Source: Drosophila persimilis (lineage: Eukaryota; Arthropoda; Insecta; Diptera; Drosophilidae). Taken from it: a stretch of 64,000 nt of DNA. The notes beneath the pieces were generated by a model. It did no database searches, was not told where the DNA came from, and was given only the letters and a program-made list of their open reading frames with translations. The stretch is from the NCBI RefSeq assembly GCF_003286085.1, contig NW_020825289.1, forward strand, positions 2,046,001-2,110,000. The letters run 5' to 3'. This document shows positions 28,651 to 38,966 of the stretch, in pieces (position 1 is the stretch's first letter; the number at the start of each line of letters is the position of its first letter). A program made the position numbers and the translations under genes.

Positions 28651-30943
28651 TTAATTGAATATTAAATTATTAGAATTACGCTTTGGTAATGGTGGGGGAA
28701 TAGTGAGGGTACTTCCATAACTGAGTTCACTATACTCTTTTATTGAAAAATCCAGTTCTTTAGGCATTTCATACTCGTCTACTCTATAAACCTTGCCTAG
28801 AACTCTTCTAGTATCCACAACTGTTTCTTCTGAAAAAGGACTGAAAAAAAATATTTTTTTATTTAAATGTTATTTTTCTTAAAAAACAATTGGATTACTT
28901 ACTGCTGAGTATCATTTAAAATTTTTGCACCAAAGTATTTTCTTTTTGTTTCATCTATTGTGTATTCGGATTCTGTTATTGTTGATATATAGCATGTTTT
29001 ATCCAATTTTTTAATTATTAATACGTTCTTTGAGCCCTCTAAAAGATCCGGGTAGGCTTTGATACCAAGATATGAAATTATTGCTCCAAAAATTGTGGAA
29101 ACAAAAAGAATTAAGACCAGCATGGCGACCGAAAACTGCTTATTATTGCTAGTGTTTTGAATAGAATCCGTCGCATTATGAGTTTTCTCTCCAACCATAG
29201 GTACATAGAGTGGTTGACAAAAGAGCGGGGAAATAACTACGTTATCTGTCGGCATCATACAAAAAGTATATGTATGATTTCCATGCAGTGAAGCAATGGT
29301 TAAAAACGGGCCAGAATATTGCATACAGTTGTATGAGTAATCTACATCAAATACATCTTTATTGCTATCGAACAGTTCTGTAAACCAAATAATGTTTATC
29401 TGGTCTGCATCATTATAGTTATCAATTCGTACTTGTAGACTAAAATCATCTGATAACTCTAAATAGAGGTCATAGGTGGGGGGTTGAAAAACAAAAATGC
29501 CATTGGCATAGTTTGCTTGATTTGGTTCGACTTTATCTGTGTTTATGTCTCTCTGGGAATGGTTAGTAAGGCGCACACTTTCATTTAAATCAACAGCCTG
29601 GGAACAACTAAACTGTAGTATAGGACTGTAAGAATATTCATTTGTAAAAGAACCAGTGTATTTACCACTCCCTATTGTAGTTAGTGTTGAAAGTTCTTCT
29701 TGCCAGCCTGTTGTAGTTTGATTTGTTTTCTCAGCAGTTGTGGTTGAAATATATGTTTTTTGGGTAGTAGTAATACTTTCATTACCTGTAGAACAATTTA
29801 TTTTACTGCTGTCTAGGTCGTTAAAGAGTATACCAAAAAAGTAGTAGGGCATGCGACAATATGGCACATTTATAAACAGCCTAGAGTGCTTAGAGACGAA
29901 ATGTATCAAGGACAAAAGTTCACAATCGCAAAGCCAATTGTTGGGCTCAAGCTCAATATATATAGGATTAATTCCAGTTAGCACAATAGAACTGATAGTA
30001 GAAAGAATATTATTTGCCAAATTAACAATCTTTAAATTATGAGCTATATCATTAAAAGCATTATCTTCTATAGCAGTTATCGAACAATGCTGTAAGTAGA
30101 GGTAAGTTGTATTAGGCACGGCATTGAATATTTGCCTGGTAAGAGGACCAAGAAATCTATTGTAGCTGAGGTCCAAATAAGTTAGTCTTTCAAAATAAAT
30201 ATTCTCAAAAAGAGTCAAGTTACTGTAAAATATTAATTGAACATTTAACTTCAGATATGTTAGCGTGGTCTGCACTGGCTGTAAAAATGTCATACTCATG
30301 GTTGGAAGTTTCGAATCTATCTCCAGTTTTTTTAACGAGTATAAACCAAGCAAAGCTCCACTGTCGACTTCTTGGAGTTTCAGGTTTACCCAGGACATGT
30401 GAATCACCTTCGCAAATAAAGGTACGTTAAATGACGCGCTTTTGATTTCAGTCAAGTGGCTGTTGCTTATAATAATATCTAACACATCCACATCTTTATA
30501 TATCCAATTGTTTTCAAGACAATGTCTGAATTGATTGGAGATAATTATTGATGTGATAATTTCGCACGAGCTCGAGTTCATTACATCAGATATGTCTCCG
30601 TATACATCTTTGTTGTTTGAACAGGAAATTCTACAAGATATTTCCGTGCATCCGATCGCGGTGGTACTGGATATATTATAAGAAGTTTTACTGAAATTTT
30701 AATTATATACACATATTTCAAATTTTAATAATATATTGTTTCTAGTTTATAAAGAATTTTTTACCGTTGCACTTGTGATGATAATTCAAAATTTTCTTCA
30801 TTTTCCTTTTTACTGTCAATGTTGTGCATATAATTTTGATCATCTGATCTTTCTTTTCTTGTATTGTCATTGTAGGCGTTGCTATATCTTACTGAAGCAG
30901 TCACTATAATACATAGTCCGATAGTTAAAAGCATCCAAGCCAT
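28651..30943 (-). CDS. Single-pass leucine-rich-repeat membrane protein, three coding exons
   Basis: Coding exons 30943-30765, 30690-28903 and 28840-28651; introns 74 and 62 nt with GT...AG ends (GTAAAA/TTTCAG and GTAAGT/TTTCAG). Spliced, the 2157 nt stay open and give 718 residues. Residues 1-23 are a signal peptide (MAWMLLTIGLCIIVTASVRY start). Residues 74-83 have clustered Cys (CTEISCRISC) like an N-terminal LRR cap. LRRs span about 130-310 (LTYLDLSYNRFLGPL, LYLQHCSITAIEDNAF, LKIVNLANNILSTI). A C-terminal LRR cap (NNWLCDCELL to INCS) is at 309-360, then a Thr-rich linker, a beta-rich region (455-560, fibronectin-III-like), a membrane helix (579-602) and a 115-residue tail. Many N-glycosylation sites. 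Likely a cell-surface adhesion or receptor protein; ligand and exact gene not recognised. It is the only host gene seen, flanked by transposons. Confidence 0.85.
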
Positions 30944-30968
30944 TATTAGAATACAGAAGTTCGAAGTG
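30944..30968 (-). other. 5' UTR part of the first coding exon of the LRR gene
   Basis: TTTCTTTCCAG on minus ends at 30969, 25 bp before the ATG at 30943, and looks like a good 3' splice site with a pyrimidine tract. This suggests an upstream non-coding exon. A candidate donor lies at 31142 (CCCAG/GTAACG). Confidence 0.55.
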
Positions 30969-31142
30969 CTGGAAAGAAAATGTTAAGTTAAATTATTTTA
31001 GATTTACGCTGTTTTTATACCTGATACTCAAAGAGCTGTTTCATGGTATATTAGGTATATCTTATCGGCTAGAATGTCGGGGAATCTTAGAACTAACAGG
31101 GCAAACAGCGGTTTCTGGCCTTCTGTGAATGAGAGCGTTACC

Positions 31143-31375
31143 TGGGGGCTTCTCGGTGACCTCCCTTATGTGCACGTCTGCCTCGCTCGACCCGCTCAGT
31201 ACATTTTTCCAAGCGTGGTTTCCTTTGGGCAACGGCTGGGGCTCTGACTCGGCGACCGCCTCTGCACCTTTGACTGTACCTTCGCACTTTGGTTTGGCTG
31301 CTTTTATTTACCGATTCAAATCGCACTCGCTGATACTTCCCGCACTCGGTCTTACATTGCGCACTTTTCGGTCCC
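31143..31375 (-). other. Candidate non-coding first exon of the LRR gene
   Basis: The stretch from about 30 bp downstream of a TATA box to the donor at 31142 is GC-rich, unlike its neighbours. It would join to 30968 by an intron of about 174 nt. On minus it contains an immediate start-stop ATGTAA (31358-31353) and one other tiny upstream frame. It also contains AATAAA at about 31302-31307, so an LTR-type promoter is an alternative reading. Transcription start is not mapped. Confidence 0.4.
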
Positions 31376-31386
31376 GGGCTGTCGTC

Positions 31387-31430
31387 GTGGCCTCCTTTTT
31401 ATAACCTCTCCTAGCGCGGGCCACGACGTC
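31387..31430 (-). promoter_or_regulatory. TATA-containing candidate promoter
   Basis: TATAAAAA on minus at 31403-31396, placed between inverted copies of GTCGTGGCC/GGCCACGAC (31384-31392 and about 31419-31427). It points toward the LRR gene, whose ATG is about 450 bp downstream. Confidence 0.45.
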
Positions 31431-31804
31431 GCTGCCTTGCAGAAGCGGTACATATCCCACTCGGCGCACAGTGGGACATTTCGCCTTTTCAGTTTGCTAA
31501 GTTAGTAACTTCTAAACAAATAAATATATCTTCATGAAAAAAAACTGCATTTGCAAGAGATATCCTTTAAAATTCAATTTGATTAAGTAAATTATGCTTT
31601 AATTTCTACAAGCTTCACAATAATGGGTTAAAGTTTAACTTTAACTGCAGTCTCCGCGGCATATTCACCAAACTTGAGGGTTACAGCTCCGAATTTGGAA
31701 CGGCAGCGGTCAGCCCTACCTTAGTCTTCCTCTTTTACAACTGAAGATCCTCGGAAGGTTCGATATAAGCGTTCTTGGGCCAGTTTTCTTCTTCCTCTTT
31801 CAGA
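31431..31804. other. Spacer with no recognised gene
   Basis: GC-rich start, then AT-rich; no domain or repeat family seen. It may hold more of the LRR gene's upstream region. Confidence 0.4.
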
Positions 31805-32559
31805 AATTATGGTTCTTCGAACCAAATTGACTGAACGATTTCGTCGACGTCACAACCTCTTGAGACAATATCTGTTGGGTTCTGTTTCGTGGGTACATGC
31901 CGCCACGTAGCATCATCTGACCACTCTTGAATCTCGGCCACAATATTCGAAACGAAAGTCGACAACGATGATGGATGAGACCGTATCAAATGAAGAGTTA
32001 CTTTTGAATCCGACCAATAAACCACTAGTTCAATGGGAAGGTTTAACAGAGGCAGAGAGAAGGTGAGCGGCAAATAAGTCAAGACTTGGGGGTGTTTTGG
32101 TCTTGACCAGCGCTACTTTAGATTTGGAAGTCAACTCCGATATTTTTAAACCTTCTGCAGTTTTGCTACGTATATGACGCTCCATAGGCTCTAATGGAGG
32201 GGTCAGAAAAGGCATGTATTTGAACCGGTGACATCGTATCTGAAGACACAAACTGAGATATGGATATGTCTTCCAATTGAGACAGTTTTTTTAAACTTAT
32301 TCCATGTTGTTTCCAAATGCAGCGGAATCGATTCATCCCAATCTAGTTTTTTAAGCCAAAGATCCTGCAATAGGATCTTGCCTTTTGTGACGATGGAACA
32401 TAGCAAACCAAGGGATTCAGACAACTTAGATGTTACTGATAGTATATACCGTTTTGTCGCTCGGAGACAATTCAATTTCGAACTTAAAGGCATCGTCAGT
32501 AGATAACCATGAGACTTCTAACGCCAAGAAGTCATCAATGTAAAAGTTGGACCTAATAA
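31805..32559 (-). mobile_element. BEL-B2, left part: RNase H and RT connection (fossil)
   Basis: On minus, 31807-32082 has VVYWSDSKVTLHLIRSHPSS, WRHVPTKQNPTDIVSRG and 32203-32493 the SVTSKLSESLGLLCS and LDWDESIPLHLETTW blocks of BEL-B1. At about 32559 it is cut by the CR1-like LINE, and it resumes at 37143 with the preceding RT sequence. Several breaks. Confidence 0.78.
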
Positions 32560-33023
32560 ATCCGTTCTCTTTCGTAGTGATCAGACGTGTTTTTGTTTTG
32601 CGCTCCGCATTTTTTCCTTTTGTTTCGAATAAACAGCCGGAGTTTTCCTAACTAAATTCTAAATATACTTTCTAACCAGACAACAATCTGGAAACCTATT
32701 CATTTACGCGAGTGCATGCCTTTTGATTTGTGTTAAAATATTATTTAACTTTTTATTTTTCGGCGTCGGCTTGTGTTGTGTTGTGTTGTTGCAGTGAGTG
32801 AGTATTGCATTGCAGTCCGCTCTCGTCTGGTAGCTTTTGTTGTCTTATCACTCTCTCGCTATCACTCTGCTCTCTTTTTTCTTACCAATTCCGCTTTGAG
32901 CGTTGTCTGGCACATTGGTCTGATACCAATTTGTTTTGGAAATTTTTAATTTTTTTGATTTTAATTTTTCTTTGCAAATTTTCTTACAAAAATATTTAAA
33001 TAATAAAAATAATAAAAATAAAA

Positions 33024-33731
33024 ATGGAATTCGCTGTGGTCTGCGCCAAAAAAACCTGCAAGAAGCAGATCACTCACGATCAGCCGAATGTCCCCTGCTG
33101 GCTCTGCGATAGCGTAGTCCACGCAAAATGCGCGGGATTTTCTGGCCTCGTGAGTGATGCTATAGCCAAACGTAATGGCTTGCATTACAGTTGCGAGGCA
33201 TGCCGTGCGGTGGAGAAAGACATGGTGGCTTTCATGAGGCAGACGCGGAGTGGCTTTAAGGAGCTGACCGTTGGTTTCAAAAACCAATACGATCGGCTCC
33301 TAGCCATGGAGGCTCAGTTTAGCGGTTTAAAACTGCTGAATGAGTCTCCGAGGCGCAAAAAGGTCACTCCGCGGGACCTGCAAGTGCCAACCGTCACTCA
33401 GCCGTGCGCCGCCGAAAAACTGACTCCGACCACTCCAAGTGTGCAGCAGTTGATCTCGTTTGCCACTCCAAAGGCAACGAAAGCTGCTGGCGATGCAGAT
33501 TCGGTAGCCGAATTCATCGCCTCGGAGAATGTGCAGCCAAGTACGTCTGCAGCGTCCGTGTCCGTGGTGTCCGCAAGTTCACTAGTTGTCCCGTCTATCC
33601 CGATCCCACCAGTAAATAGACGTTCCGGACCTCCGGATATTGCCACCACAGGTACTAGACCTGTGGTGACTAAACCACTGGTGGGAGTCCCACCAAAACG
33701 ACAAGTTTTTGTTTCACGGCTGGCCATCTAA
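33024..33731 (+). CDS. CR1-like LINE copy 1, ORF1
   Basis: ORF1 starts MEFAVVCAKKTCKKQI, then NVPCWLCDSVVHAKC and YSCEACRAVEKDM: a C-C, C-C, H-C, C-C pattern of a PHD-like finger at residues 7-60, typical of CR1 ORF1. A coiled or helical stretch (DMVAFMRQTRSGFKELTVGF) and a long Ser/Thr/Pro/Val linker follow. The frame meets a stop at 33731 because copy 1 lacks 11 bp present in copy 2 (just after 33720), and the rest of ORF1 reads on in another frame (33709-34020). ORF1 proteins coat the LINE RNA. Confidence 0.8.
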   Translation: MEFAVVCAKKTCKKQITHDQPNVPCWLCDSVVHAKCAGFSGLVSDAIAKRNGLHYSCEACRAVEKDMVAFMRQTRSGFKELTVGFKNQYDRLLAMEAQFSGLKLLNESPRRKKVTPRDLQVPTVTQPCAAEKLTPTTPSVQQLISFATPKATKAAGDADSVAEFIASENVQPSTSAASVSVVSASSLVVPSIPIPPVNRRSGPPDIATTGTRPVVTKPLVGVPPKRQVFVSRLAI

Positions 33732-34020
33732 TGATGTAACTGCTTTCATTCAAAGCAAAATAAAAGCCGTGGGTTTAAAGGTGGAGAAATTTAACTTCTC
33801 TTATGCCAGGGAGATAGCGTCGTTTAAGATAAGCATCTCCCCAACTCAATTTGACACCATTTGCTCCACCAAATTTTGGCCGGAGCATTTGGTGGTGAAG
33901 GAGTTTAAGGCTAAGAAGAAGAATAGGCCCCCCATATCGCTTCCAAATCTTTCCAGCGTGCCACCCTCAACTTCCTCTTCCTCAACTTCCCGTCTTGCTC
34001 CAACCTTTCCAAAAAACTAA
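33709..34020 (+). CDS. CR1-like LINE copy 1, ORF1 C-terminal part
   Basis: The frame continues ORF1 after the 11-bp deletion: FIQSKIKAVGLKVEKFNFSY, AREIASFKISISPTQFDTIC, KFWPEHLVVKEFKAKKK. It looks like a small RNA-recognition-type fold at the end of ORF1 and ends 30 bp before ORF2. The same block is in frame with the finger in copy 2 (44580-44778). Confidence 0.75.
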   Translation: MFHGWPSNDVTAFIQSKIKAVGLKVEKFNFSYAREIASFKISISPTQFDTICSTKFWPEHLVVKEFKAKKKNRPPISLPNLSSVPPSTSSSSTSRLAPTFPKN

Positions 34021-34055
34021 CTTTTCTTTTAGTAACCTATCAGAATGTAAGAGGC

Positions 34056-36296
34056 TTGCGTAGTAAGCTCAGCATTCTTTTCCGGGATAGTGTTGCATTT
34101 GCTTCCCACGTTATTGTGTTTACTGAAACCTGGTTAAAGCCGGACATTCTTAGTTCCGAGGTGTTGGCAGGTCGGTACACAACTTTTAGAAAGGACCGTT
34201 CGTCTCGACGTGCAGGAGGGGTTCTAATTGCAGTGGACTCTTACTTCACGTCAGAACACTTCACAGTCCAAGTTCAACAGGAACTGGAATTCCTGTGTGT
34301 AAAACTGATTCTTCCCGCTTTCGCTATATTCATTACTTGCTCGTATATCCCACCTTCTTCGGATATTTCAATTTATGAGCAGCACTTGTCCGCTTTAACC
34401 GCTGTTTCTTCCTCGCTATCTGATAAAGATCGTATGATAGTTCTTGGTGACTTCAACTTGCCAGGAACTGTTTGGTCTTCGGTAAACGAGTCTAGTATCC
34501 TAGTGCCCATGTCACGACATGACTTTGTTGACGGCTTGCTTGACCTGTCCCTGTCTCAAGTCAATCATGTGAAAAATTCCTTGGGTCGATTGCTTGATCT
34601 ATGCTTTGTATCGGATCCGACCATAGTGTTGTTAACCCGAGCCCTTCCGCTCACTATACCTGAAGACGCCTACCACCCTACTTTCGAGGTGTCGCTAGAC
34701 ATAGGACCAACTGTATTGGATCGGTCGAGTAGACTACCTGAACGTGTCCGCTGCTTTCGTAAAGCCGAGTTTGCGAAGCTTAATAACCTAATTAGGGATT
34801 TTGATTGGTCCGCTTTGTACTTGTGCACTGATGTCACAAAAGGCACAACCATTTTTTACAATGCTCTTGGCACATTTTTTGATTCTTGTGTCCCGCTTTC
34901 TTGTCCGATTAGATCTGGAAAACCCCCTTGGTTTACCAAAGAGTTATCCAGTCTAAAAAACTTAAAATCAAGACTTTATAAAAAATTTCAAGAAGTGGGT
35001 TCTCCTACTTCTCACTCTCATTATGTAATAGCTCGGTCAAACTTTTCAGTTCTTAATGCTCAATGCTATAAGAACTACCTATCTCGTTGCAGGATACGTT
35101 TTTCTCAGGACCCTAAACAGTTTTACTGCTTCGTAAACAGTAAGCGTAGAACGTCCGCACACCCATCCTCGCTATCATTTTGTAATACGTCGGCAAATAA
35201 TGATCAGGCAATTGCCGATCTTTTTGCCCAGTTTTTCCAAACCACCTATTCTGAGGAACGCTACTCTGGTCAACCATACCCATACGGATTACCGAGGTCG
35301 AACGGCATTTTCAGTCCCTTGTTAAATGAATATTCCCTACTTCAAGATCTTCGACTAGTTAAGCCGGTGTTTTCACCGGGTCCAGACGGGGTTCCAGGTT
35401 ATGTACTCAGGTACTGCGCCGAGGCTCTGTGTGGACCATTGCTTAAACTATTCACCCTGTCCATTGATTCCTCTTGCTTCCCCCCAATCTGGAAGGAATC
35501 GTTTATAATTCCTCTCCATAAAAAAGGTAGCAAGTCTGATGCAAAAAATTATAGAGGTATAGCAAAGTTATCCGCTATTCCCAAATTGTTTGAGAAGGTT
35601 TTAACTCCGCACTTGCAACATCTCTGCAAGTCACTTATATCTCCAACTCAGCATGGATTTATAAGGCGGCGATCAACCACCACGAACTTGTTAGAGTTTA
35701 CCTCTTTCATTATTAAAGGCTTTCAAGGTAACTTACAGACGGATGTTATTTACACCGACTTTAGTAAAGCATTCGACTCTGTAAACCATTCCCTTTTAGC
35801 ACATAAACTTGACCTTTTAGGGTTTCCGCCCAACCTCCTGAGATGGATTTCTAGCTATCTTTGTTCTAGGTCTCAAAGAGTCCTCTTCAAAAACTCCCTC
35901 TCTTTACCAGTAAAGGTTTCTTCGGGAGTACCACAGGGCAGCCATCTAGGCCCCTTACTCTTCACACTCTTTATTAATGACTTGCCTTCAGTATTAACAT
36001 ACTCTCGAGTACTTATGTATGCGGATGATGTTAAACTCTGTGTCCAGTACAAGGACATTTCATTTCATTCTCGCTTGCAATCCGATCTCAATAGCTTTCA
36101 GTCATGGTGTTGTGCGAACTTGTTACACCTCAATGCCTCGAAATGCAAAGTTATGACATTTCATCGTTCTAGCCCTTTGTTGGCTCCCTACACCCTATTT
36201 GGGGGTTCTCTTGAGAGAATTACCCTGGTGGAATCTGGGTGTTATGTTAGACCCCAAGTTAAAGTTTTCCGAACACATTTCTACCATCGTAAATAA
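34056..36296 (+). CDS. CR1-like LINE copy 1, ORF2 endonuclease and RT
   Basis: Endonuclease motifs: LRSKLSILFRDSV, VFTETWLKPDILSSE (Glu), FITCSYIPPSSDIS, MIVLGDFNLPGTVWS (Asp-Asn) and DAYHPTFEVSL (end His). RT motifs: FIIPLHKKGSKSDAKNYRGI, QTDVIYTDFSKAFDSVNHSL (motif A), VSSGVPQGSHLGPLLF (motif B), VLMYADDVKLCVQY (catalytic). The frame is open from before 34056, where an in-frame TTG lies, with no ATG obvious; ORF2 may start by reinitiation near 34035. Near 36230 a frameshift moves the C-terminus to 36199-36846. Apart from that the protein is whole. Confidence 0.87.
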   Translation: MRSKLSILFRDSVAFASHVIVFTETWLKPDILSSEVLAGRYTTFRKDRSSRRAGGVLIAVDSYFTSEHFTVQVQQELEFLCVKLILPAFAIFITCSYIPPSSDISIYEQHLSALTAVSSSLSDKDRMIVLGDFNLPGTVWSSVNESSILVPMSRHDFVDGLLDLSLSQVNHVKNSLGRLLDLCFVSDPTIVLLTRALPLTIPEDAYHPTFEVSLDIGPTVLDRSSRLPERVRCFRKAEFAKLNNLIRDFDWSALYLCTDVTKGTTIFYNALGTFFDSCVPLSCPIRSGKPPWFTKELSSLKNLKSRLYKKFQEVGSPTSHSHYVIARSNFSVLNAQCYKNYLSRCRIRFSQDPKQFYCFVNSKRRTSAHPSSLSFCNTSANNDQAIADLFAQFFQTTYSEERYSGQPYPYGLPRSNGIFSPLLNEYSLLQDLRLVKPVFSPGPDGVPGYVLRYCAEALCGPLLKLFTLSIDSSCFPPIWKESFIIPLHKKGSKSDAKNYRGIAKLSAIPKLFEKVLTPHLQHLCKSLISPTQHGFIRRRSTTTNLLEFTSFIIKGFQGNLQTDVIYTDFSKAFDSVNHSLLAHKLDLLGFPPNLLRWISSYLCSRSQRVLFKNSLSLPVKVSSGVPQGSHLGPLLFTLFINDLPSVLTYSRVLMYADDVKLCVQYKDISFHSRLQSDLNSFQSWCCANLLHLNASKCKVMTFHRSSPLLAPYTLFGGSLERITLVESGCYVRPQVKVFRTHFYHRK

Positions 36297-36846
36297 GGCC
36301 ATGGGCGTGCTTGGGTTTATAAAGAGGTGGTCAAAGGAATTTGACGACCCCTATATAACAAAGACTCTCTATACCTCGCTTGTTCGTCCGATCCTAGAAT
36401 ACGGCTCCTGTGTATGGTGCCCTCAGTACAAAGTACACCAGGACCGTATAGAATCAGTACAGAAAAACTTTTTACTCTTTGCTCTGCGGGGCCTTAACTG
36501 GGATGCGGGTGTAAGACTCCCATCTTACTCTAGTAGACTATTATTAGTAAACCTCCCATCCTTAGTTAACCGTAGAAAAAAGCTTGGTGTGATATTTATG
36601 CACAACTTGATCAGGGGTGACATAGACAGCCCTGATCTGTTGAGCCGCATAAACTTCACGATTCCTATTAGACTGACTAGAAACTTTATACCGTTGTTCC
36701 TTCCACTTTGTAGATCGAATTATTCCTTGCATGAACCGTTTAGGGTCTTATGCTCGGATTATAATTCCCTCTACCATATTATATCCTCCACTAATTCTCT
36801 TCCTCTTATTAAATTACTAATCCTTACACACCTTTCTAGTAATTAG
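36199..36846 (+). CDS. CR1-like LINE copy 1, ORF2 C-terminus
   Basis: From about 36235 this frame reads NLGVMLDPKLKFSEHISTIV, RPILEYGSCVWCPQY, RIESVQKNFLLFALRGLNWD and PIRLTRNFIPLFLPLCRSNY, the usual C-terminal domain of CR1/jockey ORF2. It follows the RT frame after a frameshift. The stop at 36844-36846 precedes the GC-rich 3' UTR. Confidence 0.82.
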   Translation: MGVLLRELPWWNLGVMLDPKLKFSEHISTIVNKAMGVLGFIKRWSKEFDDPYITKTLYTSLVRPILEYGSCVWCPQYKVHQDRIESVQKNFLLFALRGLNWDAGVRLPSYSSRLLLVNLPSLVNRRKKLGVIFMHNLIRGDIDSPDLLSRINFTIPIRLTRNFIPLFLPLCRSNYSLHEPFRVLCSDYNSLYHIISSTNSLPLIKLLILTHLSSN

Positions 36847-37142
36847 TAATTGTAGTGGTATTTGTATTTTGTATTTTATTGCATGCTTAATTTCTTAATA
36901 AGTTTAGTGCTAATTTTCCTCGAATGTTAGTCTAATATCTATCTTTCTTGCATGCTCGCGTTTGGTTCGGCTACGCACCGCGCGTCATGCGGCAGCGCCC
37001 CTCGGTCGGTTGGGCGGGAGGAGGGCTGCGTTTTGCCTGGGATCCGCGCGTAACAGCCTTCTGCTGGTGTCACACGGGCCACTTGACGGTGCAGTAATTG
37101 CATCGCCTCTTGATAGATGCAGTCATTGCATGTCAACGTCCA
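36847..37142 (+). repeat. CR1-like LINE 3' UTR, conserved with copy 2
   Basis: AT-rich, then GC-rich (36955-37060, with CGCACCGCGCGTCATGCGGC), ending GTCATTGCATGTCAACGTCC. Near-identical at 47655-47970. A conserved 3' end is where the LINE's own RT would recognise its RNA. Confidence 0.8.
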
Positions 37143-37389
37143 TAACGTAAGCAGCTTTATGGAATGAAAGCTCAATCAACCTTTTCAAACACAGGATAGC
37201 CAAGAATATGGTTGATCCAGTCTTATATGTTGACATCAGATATGACTCAGAAGGGTCTCTTCTCTTAACTATGAGCTGAAACTGCCGATCCGCTTCATTC
37301 ACCATCACTCGGCGATACAACTTTTTGATATCGGCAGTCAGGGCAAACCTGAGCAGACGGAAACGGAGCAGTGTCAAGTATAGTTCCTC

Positions 37390-38199
37390 TTAAATCATCA
37401 GAATATCATTCAAGGCCACCTGTGAGGACGTCTTGGACGAAGCATCGAACACGACACGGAGTTTGGTAGACGTACTTTGGGGCCTCAGGACACACTGATG
37501 AGGAATTACGTATTGTGGAGTAGAAGGAATCTTATTGTCATTAGGAGACATATGACCTACGGAGAGGTACTCTGCCATGAATTCCAAGTACATTTTCTTC
37601 AACTCAGGGTCACGATGCAATCTCTTTTCAAGTGATAAAAACTGCCGTTTAGCAACCTTAAAGGAGTTGCCTAAGCAACTTGGATCTGATTTAAACGGGA
37701 GCCTTACTTCGAACCGACCTGATGACAGTACTTGAGTCGTCTTACGATAGTGTTCTTCACATAGCTTGTGCTCAGGTGTGCCAATTTTCTTGGTAGATGG
37801 CATTTCTTCCAGTGAACAAAACTTTTTCAAGGTCCGATTGATGCATACTAGCAACTCTTCACTACAACTCAAACTATTTGTAATGTGAAGAGCAGAACTT
37901 TTGGTAACATATTTTCTCGAAACAACCCAGCCAAGATTGGTTATCTGAATAGTTGGAATGTCAGGAACTTGCTTAATTTGACCAAATTTGACTAATAATT
38001 CAAAGAACGATTGTGTTCCTATCAGCATATCTATTTTTTGTGGCTTGTAGAAATAAAGGTCTGCCAGTGGTAGGTTCTCTGGGATTCCCCAATCAGTCAC
38101 TTTCACTGAAGAAGACACTGGCTTCGTATTGCTTGCTGCTTTAAAGGCGGCGATAAGTGACATTATCTTTTCCTTGGTTATAATCGTCAGCTCTTCCAA
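37390..38199 (-). pseudogene. BEL-B2 protease flank and RT start
   Basis: The frame starts with a gag-type block (MEELTIITKEKIMSLIAAF) and goes on into GIPENLPLADLYFYKPQKID, GWVVSRKYV and the LRVVFDASSKTSSQVALNDI block of RT. It is 85-90 percent similar by eye to the equivalent of BEL-B1. Fossil. Confidence 0.75.
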
Positions 38200-38961
38200 C
38201 TCGGTGCATATGCATCATCACCTGTTATCTCCTCGATTTGCTCTTGCAAATGGTTCGCCTTTTCAATAGAAGCATTCGAACAATCTAATCTAGATTGTAA
38301 TTCCGGTAATTGTAACGGAATCGACTCTTTGTCTCATCGATCCTCTAAGCGACGAATACTTTTTACTCGACATTTGAGCTTAATCTTTAAGTCTTTAAGA
38401 AGGTATTTACTGTTTTCTACCATAATATTAATGTTAAATTTACGCAACAAACCACTATATTTATTTTTATTTATTTATTTATTACTATTTTTTTTTTTTT
38501 AATATTTGGAAAATTTTAATAATAATTTTAATATCGGAAACGATAATTGAAAACGAATTGTAATATTGAATGTCGAGGCACGAGGTATCAAGGGAAAGAG
38601 TAGTTGCAAGTAACGTTCGATAACAATATACCCCTTAAACATAGGGTATCGCGTCAGCCGAAATAAATATACCCCTTAGAAATAGGGTAGCGTCACTTGG
38701 CGCACCGTTAAGCTCAAGAGCGGCAACGAAAATTCTCCCAACAAATACAACGCAAGCAGCGGTAGAGAAGCGAAAACGAAATAATGCACCGGTGATGCTT
38801 GTATGTATGTGTGGATACTTTCTATACGCCCTGGCTTGGGTAAACGAACGAACAAACTTTCTGGTGAGGTTCTAATGACGAGGAAGGTAGAACTAACAAT
38901 GATAACTCTTGCGTCCAAATAGCGGTTCACATATGTCTGTATATGTCTATATGTATGAATT

Positions 38962-38966
<5 letters not shown>

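Larger units (their letters stand above)
32560..37142 (+). mobile_element. CR1-like LINE, alpha copy 1, inserted in BEL-B2
   Basis: A nearly full LINE: T-rich 5' UTR (32560-33023), ORF1 (33024-34020), ORF2 (about 34030-36846) and a GC-rich 3' UTR (36847-37142) that is shared with copy 2 at 47655-47970. BEL-B2 sequence is interrupted at 32559 and continues at 37143, with ATAA near both edges. ORF1 with a PHD-like finger and an endonuclease/RT ORF2 without RNase H fits the CR1 clade; jockey is the alternative. It carries few defects and differs little from copy 2, so it is young. Confidence 0.83.

Noticed and set aside
33398-33727. Minus-strand frame, repeated at 44265-44603
   Set aside because: Antisense of the CR1-like ORF1 linker; repeats because the LINE does.
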